This document shows, one piece after another, positions 50,701 through 59,000 of a stretch of 64,000 nucleotides of DNA (position 1 is the first letter of the stretch; every line of letters begins with the position of its first letter). The notes below the pieces were generated by a model. That model ran no database searches, had not been told where the DNA came from, and saw only the letters and a program-made list of their open reading frames with translations. Source of the stretch: Phycisphaerae bacterium (GTDB taxonomy: Bacteria > Planctomycetota > Phycisphaerae > UBA1845); NCBI GenBank assembly GCA_024102815.1, contig JAGFJJ010000048.1, forward strand, positions 186,001 to 250,000. Direction: 5' to 3'. The position numbers and the translations under genes are program-made.

Positions 50701-51262
50701 GCAGCGTCCGCAGGCCCGGAAGCTCCCCGACATTGCCGCATTTGAGCGCCGTACGAAACGCCGCGATCGCTCCGGATCGATCACCGTCACGCGCCAGAAC
50801 GCGCCCGCGGACATAATGAGCGAGCGCTTCGTCCGCCCGGGCGGCAATCGCCAGCTCCGCATGCTTGCGGGCGCGCTCGATGTTGCCCGCCTCCCAGTGG
50901 AGAAGGGCCAGCGTCCTCTGGATCACCGGGTGATCCGGCTGATAGCGCAGTCCGCGCTCCAGCTCCAGCGCCGCCTCCGTGAAACGCTGTTCGGCGATGA
51001 GTTCCGTCGCCCGGTCCACACGCCGCGCCGCCCGTTCCGACAGCTCCTCGACTTCGCCATGCGCCGGCGCCGGAAGATCGGGCTCGATCTCCTTCAGGCG
51101 AAGTCGCGACCGCTCGCTTGCCGCCGAAGCTTGTCCGGCGGGTTCCGCAGCCCGGGCCGCGGCGGGAGCCTCTCGGCCGGCTGCTGCGCAACCCGAACCA
51201 GCCACCAATACCACCGCAAGCGGCGCCATCCAACGCACGGCCAGCCTTCTTTGCGTATTCAC
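47726..51262 (-). CDS. Large TPR-repeat lipoprotein
   Basis: A 1178-residue protein built almost wholly of tetratricopeptide repeats. GTG 51262 (VNTQRRLAVRWMAPLAVVLVAGSGC) is preferred as start because it gives a proper lipoprotein signal with the lipobox AGSGC; an earlier ATG at 51310 is open as well. At least 20 helical-repeat units can be picked out, for example AERGLRYQPDHPVIQRTLALLHWEAGNIERA-type units with the A-Y-x-x-A-L and P-x-x-A-x-x patterns. The last segments end with a TPR/tail rich in charged residues. Such proteins act as scaffolds for envelope complexes or outer membrane biogenesis. It lies between yebC and the HhH-GPD gene. No enzymatic domain is visible. Confidence 0.85.
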   Translation of the reverse strand: MNTQRRLAVRWMAPLAVVLVAGSGCAAAGREAPAAARAAEPAGQASAASERSRLRLKEIEPDLPAPAHGEVEELSERAARRVDRATELIAEQRFTEAALELERGLRYQPDHPVIQRTLALLHWEAGNIERARKHAELAIAARADEALAHYVRGRVLARDGDRSGAIAAFRTALKCGNVGELPGLRTLLHYQLAEALATEGYWTAALEEYEAFEEEAKTSPNGAPQLARQLREAGESAGLQRAELLEKLGRFADAAALFGQVAQQRPGGAGKMQMRQARALLEAGQTEAALAVARNLPAKTPGVLELLEEIHRTTGHPERIVEDIRRIRAGGEADPGFVLRAAGLLRETGRIEEAESLLRDQLKHDAGAVTVREALVDVLLEGRRFAEALSQAGELIVAAPEEAAGVEARIAALAGDPDAVGIILGDTATQNADPMTLYLRGVVAEAAGRQTRAAELFEASLSQDAKLIGPRVALARRYLDALRYDDALRVARGGTGEDGAAADPRLEFVIGQILERLGNTPEAETHYRNALQRDPENADAMLALAELYIDSDRPLNAQRELRALLERSPENDRARERLALLYLDDNQTEQAVKEFRILKDQAKSVNIRARATAFLSQYPTFDGESYRKALQEALGDAPPDVTTRLAMAESFNALTDAARRLEAYRKAVETDPQSEAAILGLVTSLKENLEYEEAIEQLAHLLPRRPARDAWVRELIELYWIVQDYDKAAELARSMLEREGLSVEQREGYRLRLVDTLRFAGKADEAARLMEDWSHEGDGRTWRRRLARLYELSGDAARAIPIYEALMADKKLDGDVTNAFVDALVSAKQYDRAVQLAMDPLLNDPENDNAVQRLVLVLASAERYDEASELVRNTILRTRYREAFQWLLAGVLQQAKRYDEAARWGESLLDEVLSQMERVRLGRIEPPDPNMTDRERLVQPNDPVSARSLQQRLAELRFLLAGILARAGEHRRVQSLVEEQWLKEPSDPGVRFELLRALAMSYQMQGEDEQATEQLAQALVINPGDVGLNNDVAYGWIDHGVHLDEAEKMIRFALSRAPRQGAYLDTFGWLLYKKGAFADAKKWLERAAKARTEDDPVVNDHLGDASWRLGLKEEAIKYWSAAQAAAEKMGEEELISADLKRVKQQVPQKLEAARSGGAPEVAPLGKPQENEADGTEGS

Positions 51263-51376
51263 GATTCTCTCTCGAAGTTGCCCGAAGAATTCCGGGGCGG
51301 CCGGAGACATGGATCCCCGTCCGCATCACTCACTCTTGCCCGACTTCAACGTCGTCGTACCCCGAAATGAGCTCAA

Positions 51377-52084
51377 CTATTTGCGCGCCGCCCGCGTGCG
51401 CCGAACAGCCCGCTTCTTGGTGGAACGGCCGGCGCGCTTGGATGCCTTTGTCGTCGTACGCGGCGCCTCGGACTTCTTGCGACCCGCGGCGTATTTGCGC
51501 ATCACCAGGCTGAATTCCTGCGCCTGCGCTGCCGGGATGTTCCTTTCCAGGAAAGCCTGCACTTCCGCCCGGTCCGCCGTCGGGTGGACGAGTTCCTCGC
51601 TGCGCAGCACGTCGAGAATCCCGTCGTCCACGGGAATGCCGTGTCCGCCCAGACTCCACAGCGTCACCGAGGCCGCTGCATAAGGTCCGACGCCGTCCAG
51701 GGCCTCCAGATATTGCCTGGCTTCGCGACGTCCGATCGACTTGAGTCGATCCAGCGAAACGTTGTGCTCTTTGTCGTACACCGCTTGGAGCGCCCGAACC
51801 AGCCTTTCAAAGTATGGGACTGGCGTTGCCGAACCGGACTCCCCCGCCGCCCGCAGAAGTTCCTCCACCGTCGACACGCGGACTTCGTTCCATCCCACCA
51901 GGTTGCTCGTCAGGCGCTCGACGATCGCCTCCGCGGTATCGCTTCCGTCACTCTCGCTGAGAATTGCAATCGCCAGACGCCGGAGGGGGTCATCCGGCTC
52001 GGTCGGTACATCCACTTTGTTCGAGCTCCGTACGCTCTCGAACAGCTTCTTGATGCGCTTGGCGTAGAGCGTACCCTGCTTCAT
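51377..52084 (-). CDS. HhH-GPD DNA glycosylase-like protein with basic tail
   Basis: A 235-residue protein. Residues about 35-185 match the HhH-GPD fold: LDGVGPYAAASVTLWSLGGHGIPVDDGILDVLRSEELVHP contains the helix-hairpin-helix (LDGVGPYAA) and the conserved aspartate in IPVDDGIL. The position of the catalytic lysine of endonuclease III (GVGRKTA) is occupied by tyrosine here, and no iron-sulphur cysteine cluster is present. It is therefore more like a monofunctional glycosylase or a degenerate member. The last 40 residues (KKSEAPRTTTKASKRAGRSTKKRAVRRTRAARK region) are strongly basic and of the histone-H1 type. The ATG overlaps the rbfA stop (ATGA at 52081-52084), so it is probably translated with rbfA. 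Confidence 0.78.
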   Translation of the reverse strand: MKQGTLYAKRIKKLFESVRSSNKVDVPTEPDDPLRRLAIAILSESDGSDTAEAIVERLTSNLVGWNEVRVSTVEELLRAAGESGSATPVPYFERLVRALQAVYDKEHNVSLDRLKSIGRREARQYLEALDGVGPYAAASVTLWSLGGHGIPVDDGILDVLRSEELVHPTADRAEVQAFLERNIPAAQAQEFSLVMRKYAAGRKKSEAPRTTTKASKRAGRSTKKRAVRRTRAARK

Positions 52085-52551
52085 GTCGTCCGATCCTCGT
52101 CCGTCTCGTCGTCTGCGTCCTCTCCCACTTCCGCCCCGGCTTCGTCAAATTCCGCGTCGTCGGGCTCAGCCGGATCACCCGTGGATTCCCCGGCCAGCGA
52201 CGGATTCTCCTGGCGATTCTGCTCCAGCAACGCCAGCGTCTCGCGGACTTTCTTGATGCGCTCGTCGATTTCAAAGCGCACGTCCGGTGACTGCCGGATG
52301 TTGAGCTCGCGGGCGACCAGGCGTTGAAGAAACCCCCCCGCGTGCTGGACGGCACTCAGCGTGCGGCGCTCGGCCGGTTCCCCGCCCATCACGCTCAGGA
52401 AGACCCGCGCGATGAGAAGATCGCCCGTGACTTCGACCCGCGTGACGCTGGTCATCGGCTCGATGCGCGGATCCTGAAGCTCGAAAGCGATGGCCTCGCT
52501 GACGATCTGCTGAATCCGGCTGGCGATTCTCTCACGGCGATAGGGTTTCAT
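52081..52551 (-). CDS. rbfA: Ribosome-binding factor A
   Basis: A 156-residue cold-shock-type ribosome assembly factor. The KH-like core occupies residues about 1-115: RRERIASRIQQIVSEAIAFELQDPRIEPMTSVTRVEVTGDLLIARVFLSV and the GFLQRLVARELNIRQSPDVRFEIDERI segment are typical. E. coli RbfA has 133 residues. The extra 35 residues form an acidic tail (GDPAEPDDAEFDEAGAEVG and on). It sits in its usual neighbourhood, downstream of infB and the DUF503 gene on the minus strand. The stop overlaps the start of the HhH-GPD gene. It matures 16S rRNA 5' ends and late 30S steps. Confidence 0.94.
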   Translation of the reverse strand: MKPYRRERIASRIQQIVSEAIAFELQDPRIEPMTSVTRVEVTGDLLIARVFLSVMGGEPAERRTLSAVQHAGGFLQRLVARELNIRQSPDVRFEIDERIKKVRETLALLEQNRQENPSLAGESTGDPAEPDDAEFDEAGAEVGEDADDETDEDRTT

Positions 52552-52608
52552 CGCGAATTCCGCCTGCGCCGCTCGCGGCTGTGTTGCGGCGGCAGGCTCC
52601 GTTCCCTC

Positions 52609-52890
52609 TTAAAGAACCTCACTCTCATAATCCACCAGCGTCACGCCCCGAACCCGACGCACCAGGTCCACGACCTGATCCAGTTGCGACTGCGCCGCGC
52701 GCGACTCGTTCGAGACCACCGCCACACCGAGCCGTGCCCGCTTGGGTAGATCATTGTGGCCCACCTCTGCGACGGACACATTGAACGTCTGGCGAATCCG
52801 CTCCTTGGTCCCTTTCAGTACGCGGCGCTTATCCTTTAGTGATTGAGCCTCCAGGATTGCCAGCTCAATTGTGAGCAGACCAACCCTCAT
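52609..52890 (-). CDS. DUF503 family protein (YlxP-like)
   Basis: A 93-residue member of the DUF503 family. It starts MRVGLLTIELAILEAQSLKDKRRVLKGTKERIR and continues VSVAEVGHNDLPKRARLGVAVVSN, both conserved blocks of the family. The length is normal. In many bacteria this gene lies between infB and rbfA, as here, and the product has been linked to ribosome assembly (B. subtilis YlxP). The ATG shares one base with the stop of the zinc-ribbon gene upstream (TAATG at 52888-52892 on the minus strand), so the two are probably coupled. The gap to rbfA is 57 bases. Confidence 0.92.
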   Translation of the reverse strand: MRVGLLTIELAILEAQSLKDKRRVLKGTKERIRQTFNVSVAEVGHNDLPKRARLGVAVVSNESRAAQSQLDQVVDLVRRVRGVTLVDYESEVL

Positions 52891-54050
52891 TACTTCGGTT
52901 CCGTGAGGACCGGCGACCGTAACGATCCGTCTTCCAGCCCGATCTTGAACAGACGCACCAGTCCATCCGGCCTGCGGTAGGGTATGACCCCGATCCGCTT
53001 CAGCGCCGCGACCACGAAGGGTTGATCCGCATCGGATACGCCGTAGTAGCGCAACTCTCCCTCCACCCAGTTCTCGTCAAAAGCGTAATTCGTCGCCGCG
53101 GGCAGATACCGTGAAACCAGCTCTTCGATCGCAAACCGTTCTCCGTCCGGCTGCATGAGCCGGGGTAGAAACAGCGCCCGCACGCCCGACGCGGACCGGC
53201 GGTTGCGCACCTCGATGTCGCGATACTGCCGCACGATGAAGATCTGCTCATCCGTCTCGTCGATGAATACGTCGTCGGCGTCGTCCGGCAGAAAATACTC
53301 GCGGACGGCGCGCTTGCGCTCCTCAAAGGTGGCCCGTTCGATCGACCGGCGAAACTGCTCGTACCCGCGATACCCGGAGAACTCCCGCGCATTCCATGGA
53401 AATACGACTTCGACGACGTACAGCCCGTCGCTCAACCGGATCGCGCTTTCCCCCGCGCGGAAGCGCTGCACATCATTGACCTTGTTGATGCGCCGCTCCC
53501 CTGCCGGCAAACGGTCCGCCTTCAGGCAGTAGACCATTGCGTTGCTCGGCGTGGAATCGACCAGCAGGCCCTCCAGGCGGTCGCGGGCGATCAACCCGTA
53601 TTGCACTGGCCGCTCGGGCCTGATGGGCGTCGGCCGGTCAGGACGCGGCGCAGGTGCTTCCGCCCCGCCGATCGCCGACTGTCCCGTCACCGCCCGCTGC
53701 CACCCGCCCTCGCGGAACAATGGCAGGATGAATGTCTTCCCGACCACGAACACGATGATGAAGAGCAGCGCGACATAGCAGAGCTTGAGTACGACAGTGA
53801 AGGGGTTGAACTGCCCCGGCGGACGACGCTTGCGCTTGGGAAACAGCCGCGAAGGACGCGGCGGCTTGCCCCGGGCAACGCCCTCGCCCTTCTCATCACG
53901 CTGGAGGTCGGTCAGAAGGAAGTCCAGATCCCGGGAGCGGTTGTCCGGCACCTCGGCCGCGCGTCCACAGTACGAACACCGCACGGTACCACCTGCGTCT
54001 TCGTCCTTCGCCCGTACCGTGTGCCCGCAATCCGCTTTGAACTCGATCAT
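52890..54050 (-). CDS. Zinc-ribbon membrane protein of unknown function
   Basis: A 386-residue protein. The first 30 residues hold a small zinc ribbon (CGHTVRAKDEDAGGTVRCSYCG). A basic stretch follows (PRPSRLFPKRKRRPPGQ), then one membrane helix (VVLKLCYVALLFIIVFVVGKTFILPLF). The remaining 250 residues form a soluble domain with the motif-like segments VDSTPSNAMVYCLKADRLP, YGLIARDRLEGLL and FLPDDADDVFIDE. I do not recognise the domain; by topology it would lie outside the membrane. The gene sits between infB and the DUF503 gene, overlapping the latter by one base. A gene here is unusual, since the standard order is infB, DUF503, rbfA. It may be lineage-specific. Confidence 0.72.
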   Translation of the reverse strand: MIEFKADCGHTVRAKDEDAGGTVRCSYCGRAAEVPDNRSRDLDFLLTDLQRDEKGEGVARGKPPRPSRLFPKRKRRPPGQFNPFTVVLKLCYVALLFIIVFVVGKTFILPLFREGGWQRAVTGQSAIGGAEAPAPRPDRPTPIRPERPVQYGLIARDRLEGLLVDSTPSNAMVYCLKADRLPAGERRINKVNDVQRFRAGESAIRLSDGLYVVEVVFPWNAREFSGYRGYEQFRRSIERATFEERKRAVREYFLPDDADDVFIDETDEQIFIVRQYRDIEVRNRRSASGVRALFLPRLMQPDGERFAIEELVSRYLPAATNYAFDENWVEGELRYYGVSDADQPFVVAALKRIGVIPYRRPDGLVRLFKIGLEDGSLRSPVLTEPK

Positions 54051-54084
54051 GGTCGATCCGCCGGCGCCCGACCCTTTCTGCGCC

Positions 54085-56829
54085 CTACAGCGTACGCGCG
54101 GTCTTCACGATTTCGTACGTCTCGATCACGTCGCCCACGTGAACATCGTCAAATCCGTCGATCTTGATGCCGCACTCCATGCCCGCACGCACTTCGCGAA
54201 CGTCGTCCTTGAACCGACGCAGGGACCCCATCTGCGCGCCTTCGCGCACGATCACCCCGTCGCGAATGATCTTGGCCAGGTGCCGCCGCTCGATCACCCC
54301 GTCCGTCACGAAGCAGCCCGCGACCACGCCCGTCCGCTTGCTCAACTTGAACAGGTCGCGCACCTCCGCCCGACCGCGCGATTCCACGCTCTCGTCCGGA
54401 GCCAGCAGACCTTCCAGCGCCTTCTTGATGTCGTCGTGCACATCGTAGATGACGCGGTATGAGCGCACGTCCACGCCGTGCAGCTCCGCCAGCCGCTTCG
54501 CGCCCGTCGTGGCCTCCACTCGGAACGCCACCACGATTCCACCCGTCGTCGCCGCCAGCAGCACGTCGCTGTCGTTGACGGCTCCTACGCCGACATGCTG
54601 AAAGGTCAATTTCACCTCATCGCTGGGCAGGTTCCCCAAGACCTGCTTCAGCGCCGCCAGGCTCCCGTCCACGTCCGCCTTGATGATCAAGGGCAGTTCC
54701 GGGATGTCCTCGGCGCTGCGCCGTTGCAGAAGGTCGGCCAGCGAACGCCCCTTGGACATCCCCTGGCGCGCATCGATCTGCTGACGCTGCTTGGTCTCTG
54801 TCGCCACATCCTTGGCTTGCTGAAGACTGTCGAGCTGGAACAACGCGTCCCCGGCCGAGGGTACGTCGTCCAGACCCCACACCTCTACCGGAATGGACGG
54901 ACCTGCGGCGTCGATCCGCTGGCCACGATCGTCCAGCATCGCCCGAATCTTCCCGAACGCGCCGCCGCAAACCACTACATCGCCAACGCGCAGCGTGCCC
55001 TCGGTCACGAGCACCCGGGCCACCGCGCCGACACCCAGCTTCGTTTCTGCTTCCAGCACGGTCCCCGTTGCCGGAACCGTCGGATCGCCCTTGAGATCCA
55101 GAATTCCCGTCAGCGCCCCCAGGTGCTCGACCAGTTCGGTGATGCCCTGCCCCGTCGTGGCCGACGTTTGAATCACGTCCACTTCGCCGCCCCAGTCGCC
55201 CGACGGTGTCAGCCCGTGCTCTGTGAGCTGTCCGTAAATCTTCAAGACGTTCTGTTCGCCCAGATCGATCTTGTTGAGCGCCACCACGATGGGTACTTCC
55301 GCCGCTTTGGCGTGATTGATCGCTTCAATCGTCTGTGGCATCAGCCCGTCGTCGGCCGCAACCACCAGCACGACCACGTCCGTTACCTGTGCTCCCCGGG
55401 CCCGCATTTCCGTAAAGGCCTCGTGCCCCGGTGTGTCCAGAAACGTAACCGCGATATGGCCGGCCTGGATGTGATACGCGCCAAGGTGCTGCGTAATGCC
55501 GCCGTCCTCGGACGCCACCACATGCGCCTTCCGGATCCGGTCCAGAAGGCTCGTCTTGCCGTGGTCGACGTGGCCGAGAATCGTCACCACGGGAGGACGC
55601 GGTTGGTTGTTATCGCGAGGCCGGTTGGCAAACTCCTCGCGAACGCCGTCCAGCAGCGTCTTGGCCGGCACCACCTCCAGTTCGATGCCGAAATGCAATG
55701 CCAGAAGCTGCGCGGTGTCATTGGGTAGGACCATGTTGATATTCGGCATGAGCTGGAACTCGTCCTTCATCACCCTGACAAGCTGCATGAAGCTCAGTCC
55801 CGTCGCCGAACAGAACTCCTTGAGACGGACGGGCTCGTTGACCGTCGCCCTGGTAATCGGACCGCTCGATGTCGGCTTCGACCCCCGGCCCGGCTGAGTC
55901 GTCCGACGACGGACAATGCGCCGACCGGTGGCGGTTTCCAGTCGCTCCTGACGCTCCGCCAGGTCCTGATCACGCCACTCGGCAAGCCGCTCACCGGCCT
56001 CCGCCATGCGCCCCGCCGCACGCCGCGGGTTGAGTCGCGCCCGCCTCCGCTGCGCCTTTTCGTCCTTGTTCGCCTCCCCTTCGCCAACCCGCAGCGGTGC
56101 ACGGGGGCCGGGCGCCTCCGGCTCACCCGCCGCGGGCCGCGGTCGCGGGCCGCGGCGCAGCGTCAACGCATCCCGATCGGGCGCTTCGTAGCGGACCACG
56201 CGGGGTCCCTGCAGCTTCGCGGGCGTCGGCACGTGTTGTGGGCCGGCGGGCTTAAACGGCTCGCGGGGCTTGGCCGCCTCTTCGGGCGCTTCCGTTTCAA
56301 CCGGCCCGGCCTCGGCATCCTGGGGTGCTTCCGCAGCAACCCTCGGGAACTCCGGCGCTTCCGCCGGTTCCCCCTCGACGGCAGGCTCCTCCGTCACGGC
56401 CGGTTCGGGCTCTTCAACCACCGGCGGTTCTGGGGGCGCCGGCGGCGTGGCTTCCTCCACAACTTCGCTCGCCGGCTCGGCTTCGACCGGCATTTCGGCA
56501 ACGACCGTCGCGGGTGCTTCGAATTCTCCTTCGACTTCGTCCGAAACCGCAACGGCTTCGGCAGGAGCCTCCTCCTTTTCCTTCTCTTTCGCGGCGGGCT
56601 TGCGCCTGATGCGAACCTTGTCCAGATCGACCGGCTCCGCCGTCTCCAGCGCCGCACCAGATGACTCCGTGCTGAACCACTCCATGATCGTCGCGGTCAG
56701 TCCCGCGCTCAGGGTGGACATGTGGTTCTTGACCGTGTCGATACCCTCGGCGCGGCATTTGTCGATGATGGTCTTGCTGGGAACGTTGAGTTCCTTGGCG
56801 AGAATATGAACACGCATCTTATCGGCCAA
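54085..56829 (-). CDS. infB: Translation initiation factor IF-2
   Basis: A 914-residue GTPase that places initiator tRNA on the ribosome. TTG at 56829 is the likely start: GGAG lies 7 bases upstream. ATG 56817 would begin at the conserved [11 protein letters not shown], but the GGAG is too far (19 bases) from it. An IF2-N domain covers residues 1-55. A long low-complexity region rich in E, A and P (about 70-330) follows. The GTPase has GHVDHGKT, the DTPGHEAF switch and VALNKIDLG (from about 400 on). Domains II and III, and the C-terminal binding domain to the end, follow. The protein is close to E. coli IF2 in size (890). It lies after nusA on the minus strand with 104 bases between. Confidence 0.97.
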   Translation of the reverse strand: MADKMRVHILAKELNVPSKTIIDKCRAEGIDTVKNHMSTLSAGLTATIMEWFSTESSGAALETAEPVDLDKVRIRRKPAAKEKEKEEAPAEAVAVSDEVEGEFEAPATVVAEMPVEAEPASEVVEEATPPAPPEPPVVEEPEPAVTEEPAVEGEPAEAPEFPRVAAEAPQDAEAGPVETEAPEEAAKPREPFKPAGPQHVPTPAKLQGPRVVRYEAPDRDALTLRRGPRPRPAAGEPEAPGPRAPLRVGEGEANKDEKAQRRRARLNPRRAAGRMAEAGERLAEWRDQDLAERQERLETATGRRIVRRRTTQPGRGSKPTSSGPITRATVNEPVRLKEFCSATGLSFMQLVRVMKDEFQLMPNINMVLPNDTAQLLALHFGIELEVVPAKTLLDGVREEFANRPRDNNQPRPPVVTILGHVDHGKTSLLDRIRKAHVVASEDGGITQHLGAYHIQAGHIAVTFLDTPGHEAFTEMRARGAQVTDVVVLVVAADDGLMPQTIEAINHAKAAEVPIVVALNKIDLGEQNVLKIYGQLTEHGLTPSGDWGGEVDVIQTSATTGQGITELVEHLGALTGILDLKGDPTVPATGTVLEAETKLGVGAVARVLVTEGTLRVGDVVVCGGAFGKIRAMLDDRGQRIDAAGPSIPVEVWGLDDVPSAGDALFQLDSLQQAKDVATETKQRQQIDARQGMSKGRSLADLLQRRSAEDIPELPLIIKADVDGSLAALKQVLGNLPSDEVKLTFQHVGVGAVNDSDVLLAATTGGIVVAFRVEATTGAKRLAELHGVDVRSYRVIYDVHDDIKKALEGLLAPDESVESRGRAEVRDLFKLSKRTGVVAGCFVTDGVIERRHLAKIIRDGVIVREGAQMGSLRRFKDDVREVRAGMECGIKIDGFDDVHVGDVIETYEIVKTARTL

Positions 56830-56933
56830 TTCGAATCTCCGTGCGGCCGGCGATCCCCGTTCGACGCATCACCTTTGCGAAAACCACCGATTCCTGCTCA
56901 GACCGCCGGGTCTCATTCCCGGTGATCATCGAA

Positions 56934-58412
56934 TTACTTTTCCTTTTCCTCTCCCGCGGGCGACACTTCCGCCGTCGCTCCCTGCTCCACGGCGAGATCG
57001 CTTTCCGTATTCGTGGAAGCCACAGCCTCCGCTTCGGCCCCCTGCCGCTCTATCTCCGCGGTCGATTCTTCCGCGATGTGCCCCGGATCCAGAACAGCAT
57101 CCGGCTCCGTGGGAATCGCTCCTTCGTTCGACGCCTGCGATTCGGCGGACTCCGCCGGTGCTTCCACGGCTTGCGCGCCTTCGGCCGGCAGAGCAACGCC
57201 CGCCGCCTCCTGCGCTGCCTTTTCAGCCGCGGCCAGCTTCGCCGCCGCCTTGGCAGCCTCCGCCTCCTCCGCCAACCGCTTGGCTTCAACCGTCGCATGC
57301 GCGACAACGCGCTCGGCCAGCTCCGGCTCCATGCCCAGATCATCTACCAGGGGCTGCGCGCCAACTTCCGCCAGATCGGCCAGCGAGATAAGGCCAACCG
57401 CCAGCATTTTGTCCAGAAGCACATCCTCAAATCCCTCCAGACTCTTGAGCGCCTGCTCCATCTCGTCCAGGGACTTGTTGTGCTCAGCGGGGGTGAGGAT
57501 GTCGATATCCCAGCCGGTAAGCTGGGCTGCCAAGCGCACGTTCTGCCCACGCTTTCCAATTGCAAGCGATAGTTGATCTTCTTCGACAATCACCGCGGCC
57601 CGGCCCAGTTCAAAGCAAAGGAACACTTCCTTCACTTCCGCTGGTTTGAGCGAATTGGTAATGAGAACCTGCGACGATTCGTTCCAGCGCACGATGTCAA
57701 TCTTCTCGCCGCCGAGCTCGTCCACAATGTTCTTGATCCGGCTGCCGCGTACCCCCACGCAGGCACCTACCGCATCCACCTTCGAATCGATCGACGACAC
57801 AGCGACCTTGGTACGATAGCCTGCCTCGCGAGCGAGCGCCCTGATCTCGATGATCCGCTCTCCGACTTCCGGAACCTCCATCTCGAACAGCTTGCGGATG
57901 TAATCCGGGTGGGTCTGCGTGAGCACGATGCGGACTTGGCTCTGCTCCTCGCGGACGTTGAGCACCATGGCCCGAATGCGCTCGCCGGGATGATGCTGAT
58001 CCCCCGGAATCTGCTCGCTTCGGGGAAGAATGCCCTCCGTGCGCCCAATATTGACGATCAGCGCCCCACCTTCGTAACGGACCACGGTGCCCGTCAGAAT
58101 CTGGCCGACCTTCTGTGAAAACTCTTCGAAAATCGCCCCGCGCTCGTCCTCCCGGATTCTCTGAATCATCACCTGTTTGGCAGTCTGGGCGGCTATTCGC
58201 CCCAGGGTCTTCAGGTCGATGGCCTGTCCATCCACCGAGGCGCTGATCTGCCCGCTGCCGCGCTCGATGGTAACCGCAACGTCCTCGGCCATGGCGAAGG
58301 CCTTCCGCGCCGCGGAAGCCATGGCCGCCTCCAGGTCCGCAAACACCGCTTCCTTCTCGATGTTCTTGTCCCGGGCAATGGAGTCCACGAGTCGCAACAG
58401 GTCCGTATTCAT
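56934..58412 (-). CDS. nusA: Transcription termination/antitermination protein NusA
   Basis: A 492-residue NusA. The N-terminal RNA-polymerase domain (residues 1-125) opens MNTDLLRLVDSIARDKNIEKEAVF. S1 domain: about 130-200 (GQILTGTVVRYEGGALIVNIG). KH1/KH2: about 215-340, with VGVRGSRIKNIVDELGGEKIDIVRW and LAIGKRGQNVRLAAQLTGWDIDI. A short acidic-repeat-like segment (about 350-395) follows. The last 100 residues are a low-complexity tail of A, E and S with no counterpart in short NusA forms. It leads the operon nusA-infB. The usual first gene rimP is missing here, and a predicted RNA of about 300 nt takes its place upstream. NusA modulates pausing, termination and antitermination. Confidence 0.96.
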   Translation of the reverse strand: MNTDLLRLVDSIARDKNIEKEAVFADLEAAMASAARKAFAMAEDVAVTIERGSGQISASVDGQAIDLKTLGRIAAQTAKQVMIQRIREDERGAIFEEFSQKVGQILTGTVVRYEGGALIVNIGRTEGILPRSEQIPGDQHHPGERIRAMVLNVREEQSQVRIVLTQTHPDYIRKLFEMEVPEVGERIIEIRALAREAGYRTKVAVSSIDSKVDAVGACVGVRGSRIKNIVDELGGEKIDIVRWNESSQVLITNSLKPAEVKEVFLCFELGRAAVIVEEDQLSLAIGKRGQNVRLAAQLTGWDIDILTPAEHNKSLDEMEQALKSLEGFEDVLLDKMLAVGLISLADLAEVGAQPLVDDLGMEPELAERVVAHATVEAKRLAEEAEAAKAAAKLAAAEKAAQEAAGVALPAEGAQAVEAPAESAESQASNEGAIPTEPDAVLDPGHIAEESTAEIERQGAEAEAVASTNTESDLAVEQGATAEVSPAGEEKEK

Positions 58413-58499
58413 CGTCGTTCTCTGTTCTCCACCGGACGGCAGCGCTTCGCTCGCCGTCCCCGGCCACTTGTCAGCGACGAAATCGCCCGGTGGCGGGCG

Positions 58500-58533
58500 A
58501 AAAAAAAGCGTGGGCGCCCAAGCGGTCCCACGC
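58500..58533 (-). terminator. Intrinsic terminator ahead of nusA
   Basis: On the minus strand GCGTGGG (58527-58533) pairs with CCCACGC (58508-58514) around a 12-base loop and is followed by eight U residues (A run 58500-58507). It ends about 90 bases before the nusA ATG, so it closes the leader RNA or, if read through, acts as an attenuator. Confidence 0.8.
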
Positions 58534-58800
58534 GGAGTTCGAACGCCGATAGGTGGCGAGGCTCACGACATCGCGCAACCCCGCTTCCTTCGACCGCCGG
58601 TCGTCGCCATAGCGGCGCAAGCTGACCCTGTCCGGTCAGCTTGCACGACCGACCACTCCACGCGTTAGGGCTGAATGGCTCATCGCCATCACGTTCCCGA
58701 TCGATCCGGCCATCGATTTCACAATTCCCGTATATCGACGGAAATGCCGCCCGGACAATTGTTTAGCGCGCATTTCCATCGACACTTGGCAACGTCAATC
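58500..58800 (-). ncRNA. Candidate structured RNA/leader of nusA, about 300 nt
   Basis: The region 58413-59000 has no ORF I can support. On the minus strand a consensus promoter (58807-58834) and an intrinsic terminator (58500-58533) delimit a transcript of about 300 nt. Stems inside it: a 13-bp stem with one G-U pair between 58735-58747 and 58770-58782 (22-base loop); ATCGAT pairs at 58700-58705 and 58712-58717; a perfect 9-bp stem AAGCTGACC/GGTCAGCTT at 58619-58642 with a 6-base loop; and the terminator stem. I checked by eye for RNase P RNA, tmRNA, SRP RNA and 6S RNA signatures and for a tRNA and found none. It may be an independent RNA or a terminator-controlled leader of nusA, which often regulates itself. 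Confidence 0.55.
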
Positions 58801-58806
58801 CAGGCG

Positions 58807-58834
58807 ATTATAGGTCGCTGATTGGGCCTGTCAA
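58807..58834 (-). promoter_or_regulatory. Consensus sigma-70 promoter of the nusA leader RNA
   Basis: On the minus strand TTGACA (58829-58834) and TATAAT (58807-58812) are both exact consensus hexamers, with a 16-base spacer. Transcription would begin near 58799. This is the strongest promoter match that I see in the window. Confidence 0.8.
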
Positions 58835-59000
58835 CGCTGTAGCAGGCCCCCAGGGGAAGGGTGACGGGGGCGATTTTGCGGCGCCTATTCGTTCCGGCAC
58901 TCTGGCAGAAGACGCGAAATCCGTTTTCGCGCCGCCGGTCGCCATCGCGCCCCTCTATGATGTAACAGCCGTCCAGTTCACGCCGCCCCGGAGGCCCGAC

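Noticed and set aside
53601-54167. 188-residue plus-strand frame opposite the zinc-ribbon gene
   Set aside because: Arginine/proline-rich shadow without a ribosome binding site or a recognisable domain.
58534-58552. TTCGAAC with flanking GGAG/GCCG, resembling a tRNA T-loop
   Set aside because: The stem does not pair at positions 53/61 on either strand and no acceptor or anticodon stem is found; it lies beside the terminator of the leader RNA.
58534-58700. GAAGGAAGCGGGG on the minus strand, slightly like the SRP RNA apical motif
   Set aside because: The motif lacks the GGUCCGGAAGGAAGCAGCC context and a symmetric loop; the surrounding stems do not fit 4.5S RNA.
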